Positions 24,903 to 28,478 of a stretch of 28,478 nt of DNA are shown here, in pieces (within the stretch, counting starts at the first letter, position 1; the number at the start of each line of letters is the position of its first letter). Source of the stretch: Myxococcota bacterium. GTDB lineage: Bacteria > Myxococcota_C > UBA6777. The stretch lies in assembly GCA_023150835.1 (NCBI GenBank), contig JAKLKB010000090.1, forward strand, positions 1 to 28,478, given 5' to 3'. The notes under the pieces are model-generated. The model did no database searches. It was not told where the DNA came from and was given only the letters and a program-made list of their open reading frames with translations. Made by a program: the position numbers and the translations under genes.

Positions 24903-25292
24903 TTACAAACGTAGTGCTGTCTCTTCTGTTTGCGTGAGATGAGCAAAAGAACACCGTTGGCCTCGATCAAACAAAGCATCTTCCTCTTTCAACAGCCAAG
25001 CATAAGAAAAGATCGCGTCAATACTTCCCCCCAAACCATTCTCGATCCGCCATAATGTCGAGCAAGAATAGCCTTTCGGCAACATCTCCACATCCGCCAA
25101 AAAGCGGCTTAACTTGGCGATCTCACCCAACGTCCATCCCTCCTTCTTCATCGGTTTTTTTCGAAAGACTTCAAGGTCGACGTCTGCTTTTTGCAAAGTG
25201 TCGAGGATCTCCAAACGAGGAAACAACATCCGCGCTCTCGCGACTGCAAGATGGTCACCGATCTCGGAAAGGTAGGCATTCAGTTTGTTCAT
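24903..25292 (-). CDS. Small XRE/HipB-like HTH protein, second paralog of the cassette
   Basis: The protein has 129 aa. ATG 25292 follows GAGGAACGAAAG; an in-frame extension to 25391 exists but has no site. Residues ~80-108 (YSCSTLWRIENGLGGSIDAIFSYAWLL) match the recognition helix and following helix of XRE/HipB-type DNA-binding domains (compare S-x-S-T-[IL]-x-R-[IL]-E-x-G). The part before, GWTLGEIAKLSRFLADVEML, would supply the earlier helices with an unusual insertion. It aligns end to end with the protein at 27194-27538 at about 47 identical positions of ~107 by hand. It is the last gene of the minus-strand cassette, 159 bp after the Lon-like gene, so it may also have its own promoter. 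A DNA-binding repressor is inferred, not shown. Confidence 0.7.
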   Translation of the reverse strand: MNKLNAYLSEIGDHLAVARARMLFPRLEILDTLQKADVDLEVFRKKPMKKEGWTLGEIAKLSRFLADVEMLPKGYSCSTLWRIENGLGGSIDAIFSYAWLLKEEDALFDRGQRCSFAHLTQTEETALRL

Positions 25293-25451
25293 CTTTCGTT
25301 CCTCACTCTCAGCGTGTTCGAGAAAAAAAGCATCCGCAACCACGGTACTCGCCGAGAGAAGTGATCCAAAAGCAACACTTCGGGTGAACAAATTTACTTT
25401 TTTACGCCCCCTCGCTCGAAAGAATACGATTTATCCCCCATCATCCGATGT

Positions 25452-26573
25452 TTATCGAATTTTACGGATCTCAGATTCCGCGATATTGCAGTAGTGATCG
25501 ATCTTTTCACGGTACGTCTTTTTCTCGCTCATCGCAGAGATAGGCCGCAACAGCTTTGGACGACCAATGGCTCCTGCCAAACGCTCGATTTCTTGTTCTC
25601 CGCAACGCTCCAGTCCGGGAGAGTGATCTATGCAGATATTGTGTAACTCCTTCATACTGCAAGCAAAATGACATGGAGGTGGCTGAGATCCAAAGCGTCC
25701 CAAAAAACGACAACGTTCTCGACAAATGCTTCCACAAGCACGCGCAACGATCACTCGCCGTTTACAGATCTCTTTGTAATCCATCACAAGATTCGGCCAT
25801 ACAGGACGCAAGATGCTTTGGCAGATATCTTGGCTCATAAAACACGAAGAAGCCAACAACAACGACAACAAGCCCAAGATCCCAAGCCAACGCCTCCAAC
25901 GAAAACTTCGCTTTTCTCGCCCTTGTAACCACTCGATCAATTCTTTGATTTGTTTTTCTGGGAAAAAGATCAACAATAATTTATCTTCTATCGACCGAGA
26001 CTTTTTCGCAAATCGCAAAGTATCCAGCGACTGTACTTGCTTTGGCCAAAAAACCGCCTCAACGCGCTCTTTTTGTCTTTCCAAAGAAGGTGCCAGCGCG
26101 TCGTAGCCCGAAGCTGGCAGCAAAAAAACGGTGTCGCCAAGAAGCGGGTTGGAGCCGTCCATCTCGCTTACCGATGAACTCAAAAGAATCTCCAACTTTT
26201 CCGGTAGCATCGAAGGAACAGAAACACCTCCGTCTGAAAAAACCAGCCCAGAAGCCCATACATTCGAGCGCGACAGCCGAAAAGGACGCACACAATCCGC
26301 TGCAGCCAACAAACAAGACAACGTTGCGGAAGCTCCGCGCCATTCATGTGCCAACGTGGTATTCGAGGACGGATATTTTTTCCACCAGAAACGCAAAGCA
26401 TCGTTTTCTTCTGGGAAAAAAGCTCCAAAAGCCTGCCTCGCTTGTGGCAACGCGAAAGCTTCGGACGGAAATAACTCATACCCTTTCGGGACATCAGGGG
26501 TTTTCGTCACGCAGATTTGGGCATACCCAATCTTTTTGTTGGGGAGAGCCAAAGGAAAAAAAAGCGACGTCAT
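25452..26573 (-). CDS. Membrane protein: Lon-like (S16) protease domain, one TM, Cys-rich C-terminal domain
   Basis: The protein has 373 aa. ATG 26573 follows GAAGGAG. Residues ~1-195 follow the Lon proteolytic domain: RGASATLSCLLAA (79-91) corresponds to Lon GPSAGIAMCTALV with Ser82 as nucleophile. VWASGLVFSDGGVSV then PSMLPEKLEIL corresponds to the strand-turn and GGLKEKLLAA with Lys126. Next, DTVFLLPASGYDAL and VEAVFWPKQVQSLDTLRFA match the last strands and helix. Ser-Lys spacing is 44, against 43 in E. coli Lon. No ATPase domain is present. A basic stretch (REKRSFRWRRW) precedes one TM helix (~228-243), placing the protease domain inside and a ~130-aa region with about a dozen Cys outside, probably disulfide-bonded. 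The alignment is by eye and the dyad could be inactive. It is 24 bp downstream of the 168-aa gene, clearly operonic. Confidence 0.65.
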   Translation of the reverse strand: MTSLFFPLALPNKKIGYAQICVTKTPDVPKGYELFPSEAFALPQARQAFGAFFPEENDALRFWWKKYPSSNTTLAHEWRGASATLSCLLAAADCVRPFRLSRSNVWASGLVFSDGGVSVPSMLPEKLEILLSSSVSEMDGSNPLLGDTVFLLPASGYDALAPSLERQKERVEAVFWPKQVQSLDTLRFAKKSRSIEDKLLLIFFPEKQIKELIEWLQGREKRSFRWRRWLGILGLLSLLLASSCFMSQDICQSILRPVWPNLVMDYKEICKRRVIVARACGSICRERCRFLGRFGSQPPPCHFACSMKELHNICIDHSPGLERCGEQEIERLAGAIGRPKLLRPISAMSEKKTYREKIDHYCNIAESEIRKIR

Positions 26574-26597
26574 CGATCACTCCTTCGATTGCGTGAT

Positions 26598-27104
26598 TTA
26601 GCAGTCTTCATCTTTGCTAAAGACCATCACACGAAAAGGAGATTGAAGAGGATCGAAATGAAGTTGTTCGACAAAAAGGATCTCTTGGCCTTCCATCTCT
26701 CGACCGAGAGGTAAGGTACAGATCGGATCATCCACCTCCTCGCCAAGATAAAAAGCCAACCACCATCCGTTCGGGCTTGGTTCCGTCGCTTTCCATGTTA
26801 AATCCAAATAGCCTCTGCCGTCCGATGCTCTCTGCAAATCCAAACGGAACTCAAATTGGCCAAGATGCCAAGCAGAAAAATCTACCTTTTTTTCCAAGCG
26901 CTCTCCTCCTGAAGCAGAAGATAATCGAACCTGTCCTTGAAGACACCAAGGAGGCTGAAATTCAAAAGGATTGGCTTCTGGTGTTGCAACGAGCAGTGGC
27001 ATCTCGCCGTGTTGAATGGCTCGGACGGCTTGTGGAGGAAGAATCCCTCGCGCCTGTAAATGCTTTGACCACCGCTGGAGAGGAGCAAAAAAATCTGACT
27101 TCAT
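26598..27104 (-). CDS. Hypothetical 168-aa protein of the Lon-like cassette
   Basis: I do not recognise this family. ATG 27104 follows AAGGACAGAAACC. There is no signal peptide or TM, so it is cytosolic. A short helical N-terminus (FAPLQRWSKHLQARGILPPQAVRAIQHGE) precedes ~120 residues that alternate hydrophobic and polar as in a beta-sandwich (FEFRLDLQR, RGYLDLTWKA, GWWLAFYLGE, EILFVEQLHF, FRVMVFSK). It starts 89 bp after the first HTH gene and ends 24 bp before the Lon-like gene, so it belongs to the same transcript. It could be a protease substrate, an adaptor or a ligand-binding subunit; the sequence does not decide. Confidence 0.75.
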   Translation of the reverse strand: MKSDFFAPLQRWSKHLQARGILPPQAVRAIQHGEMPLLVATPEANPFEFQPPWCLQGQVRLSSASGGERLEKKVDFSAWHLGQFEFRLDLQRASDGRGYLDLTWKATEPSPNGWWLAFYLGEEVDDPICTLPLGREMEGQEILFVEQLHFDPLQSPFRVMVFSKDEDC

Positions 27105-27193
27105 GGTTTCTGTCCTTACTTGTTCATAGAATGAAAAGGTAACCTTCTTTATAAAAAAGAGAGCGTGAAAATCTTTCTATCTCTTATTTATTT

Positions 27194-27538
27194 TCATTTT
27201 AACGAAATATCTGGATATGAAAATAACTCGTTCTCTGTATTTAAAATCCAAGCATACGTATAAATAGATTCCATACTTCCTCCTGCACCTCTTTCGATTC
27301 TACGAAATGTTGCATAAGAATAACATTCTGGCAACATTTTAATATCCTCTAAGAAACCATTGAGTGCAACGATCTCCGAGAGACTCCATCCGACATTCTC
27401 ACTTCGCTTGAACGTTGCGGTGTCCAACAGATGCTTTTTCAACGCGCTTGTCACTTCCGCACGTGGATCGCGCATATTTCTCCGAGCAACAGCAAAATAC
27501 TTCCCTATATGAAGCAAATATTTGTCCAATTGATCCAT
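27194..27538 (-). CDS. Small XRE/HipB-like HTH protein, first gene of the cassette
   Basis: The protein has 114 aa from ATG 27538, with AAAGG ~10 bp upstream. It is a paralog of the protein at 24903-25292: both begin M-x-x-L-x-x-YL-x-x-IG-x-x-x-AVAR and share GW[ST]LxEI, FLxD, MLP and YSxxTxxRIExGxGGS. The segment YATFRRIERGAGGSMESIYTYAWIL has the form of an XRE/HipB recognition helix and its successor. As the leading gene behind a promoter that contains a perfect dyad (27573-27591), autoregulation is a natural guess. The coding sequence is noticeably richer in A and T than the genes before 24600, which hints at separate acquisition of the cassette. Confidence 0.72.
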   Translation of the reverse strand: MDQLDKYLLHIGKYFAVARRNMRDPRAEVTSALKKHLLDTATFKRSENVGWSLSEIVALNGFLEDIKMLPECYSYATFRRIERGAGGSMESIYTYAWILNTENELFSYPDISLK

Positions 27539-27555
27539 CTCTCACTTACCTTTGT

Positions 27556-27591
27556 GTTATAGGATGATGGTGGTGCTATTTTTAATAGCAC
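27556..27591 (-). promoter_or_regulatory. Cassette promoter with perfect dyad operator candidate
   Basis: GTGCTATT-TTT-AATAGCAC (27573-27591) is a perfect 8-bp inverted repeat with a 3-base centre. On the minus strand TATAAC (27556-27561) follows as a good -10 box, with an AT-rich -35 (TTAAAA) inside the dyad. The implied transcript would start ~11 nt before the first HTH ATG, which is short. A TATAAT (27664-27669) further upstream is an alternative start site. The dyad has no T-run and sits before a gene, so operator is likelier than terminator. Confidence 0.4.
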
Positions 27592-28397
27592 TCCCCGATC
27601 AAAATAAGCACAAATACGCAGCAAAAACCTCGGAACATCCGAGAATTGTTTTTTTTGAGCGCAATTATACACAAAGGGGAGCGCTATAAACATCTATTTT
27701 GCGAGAAAATTTTAAACAACACGCACCGAGCCGGGAGCCTGCCTCTTGTGAACAGAATAGTACACACAAAAGCGATCTCGATCTTTTCGCCTCATGAAAA
27801 AAACGGCCAAGCGAACTATCGCCTCTTTATGATCGCGAGTACTGTGCACTTCACGAAGAAAGTCGTCCACAATATGCAGCGCAAGAAGCTTGGGGCTCGG
27901 GTGAAAGATCACGTTGTTTTCTTGCATACCACCGAGCAGGGCGCAGCGTTGGAATGTTGTGAGGAGGATGTTTACAACGAAGGCAACCGCATCGACAACA
28001 AGTGATACAAACGAAGTCGCAGCGATGACTGCGCACCGACGAGCAAACGTGGACGTACCAAGGAGCCGACAAGGCCATCTAGCGACCACACGCAATGGAG
28101 ATGAACAAGCAAAGACAAGTCCGTTTCGGCGTGGGCGTCTGAAACGGACAACGAAACCAAATCAACGAAGTTTTATCGCAGAACTCCACTTCCAACAACC
28201 GCGTTGTGAAAGCCGTCAAACGTACCGCTCACCTTGATGGTTGAAGATCTGCGGCCTGCCGTGTCGGTGTATTTGGTCAGAGTCAACAATTTTTCATCAG
28301 ATGAAAAGACAAGAAGGCAACGATGAGGGTACAAAAAAACGAAAGGTTGAAACGCAAACCAACCTATGATCAAACAAAGCCACGGAGATTTTGTTTC
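27592..28397. other. ~800 bp without a recognisable gene
   Basis: Frames on both strands are open for up to ~125 codons (27646-28005 plus, 27712-28095 minus), but neither gives a recognisable protein or has a good binding site, and they overlap each other. A 9-bp inverted repeat GTCCGTTTC/GAAACGGAC (28119-28127 and 28141-28149) is the only clear structure. The stretch may hold the decayed remains of a gene or the leader of the gene starting at 28398. Confidence 0.4.
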
Positions 28398-28478
28398 ATG
28401 GAATTCAAAAATGCACTCGGAGTACTTTCTATTGCAGCCATTTTCGGAATAACTGCACTCTATTTCTCGTCCTCATCG
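28398..28478 (+). CDS. Start of an exported or membrane protein, cut by the window end
   Basis: ATG 28398 follows GGAG with ~10-bp spacing. The 27 visible codons give MEFKNALGVLSIAAIFGITA followed by LYFSSSS, a short charged start and one hydrophobic segment, as in a signal peptide or TM anchor. Nothing further can be said about its function. It points away from the cassette. Confidence 0.55.
   Translation, partial: MEFKNALGVLSIAAIFGITALYFSSSS

Noticed and set aside
25358-25381. GAAGTG/CACTTC inverted repeat upstream of the second HTH gene
   Set aside because: Only 6-bp arms with a 12-base centre, and not the same sequence as the perfect dyad before the first HTH gene, so not called as an operator.
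27646-28005. 119-codon plus-strand frame
   Set aside because: No binding site, no recognisable features, and it overlaps an equally long minus-strand frame; left as unassigned sequence.
27712-28095. 127-codon minus-strand frame
   Set aside because: One weak hydrophobic stretch but no family resemblance and no ribosome binding site; could be a decayed gene but cannot be supported.
28119-28149. 9-bp inverted repeat as terminator
   Set aside because: Perfect stem but a 13-base loop and no T run on either strand directly after it.

Overview
The window looks like a chromosomal segment of a Gram-negative bacterium from the myxobacterial/bradymonad side of the former Deltaproteobacteria. The evidence is a large secreted protein with Cys-rich modules and four Asp-rich putative metal-binding motifs of the 'DGRDNNCDGQIDE' type, several lipoproteins, an outer-membrane barrel candidate, an O-antigen ligase-like protein, and many dispersed intergenic repeats. 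A selC gene (tRNA-Sec, anticodon UCA) implies that the host can make selenoproteins. The taxonomic placement is inference from protein style, not a database match.

Layout. 1-580: repeats and no gene. 581-5698: three plus-strand genes (TolB-like propeller protein, O-antigen ligase/TPR membrane protein, Cys-rich lipoprotein). 5699-6241: convergent intergenic region with three kinds of repeat. 6242-10624 (minus): giant secreted propeller/metal-motif protein. 10825-10916 (minus): selC. 11057-15820 (minus): 1587-aa UvrD-like helicase with a very long helical tail ending in 27-bp repeats. 16044-18180 (plus): enoyl-CoA isomerase-like enzyme and outer-membrane barrel candidate. 18458-20438: overlapping ECF sigma factor and FecR-domain membrane protein. 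20917-23117: two lipoproteins of the head-GIN/DUF2807 type. 23380-24558 (minus): thiolase. 24903-27538 (minus): an apparently operonic, AT-richer four-gene cassette. 27592-28397: no recognisable gene. 28398-end: start of a plus-strand gene.

The most interesting unit is the 24903-27538 cassette. Two paralogous small proteins with an XRE/HipB-like HTH signature bracket an unrecognised 168-aa protein and a membrane protein. The N-terminal half of the membrane protein follows the proteolytic domain of Lon (Ser82-Lys126, spacing 44 against 43 in E. coli Lon), and its C-terminal part, beyond one TM segment, is Cys-rich. A perfect 8-bp dyad lies just upstream of the first gene. My working hypothesis is a protease-controlled repressor switch linked to an envelope sensor.

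The second theme is repeats. A ~120-bp structured element occurs in seven copies (plus one fragment), with compensatory changes in its two hairpins. A second ~90-bp hairpin element occurs three times. There is one intact MITE with 17-bp inverted ends and one remnant. Tandem arrays occur inside three genes and in two intergenic regions. The genome seems unusually prone to short tandem duplication and small-element spread.
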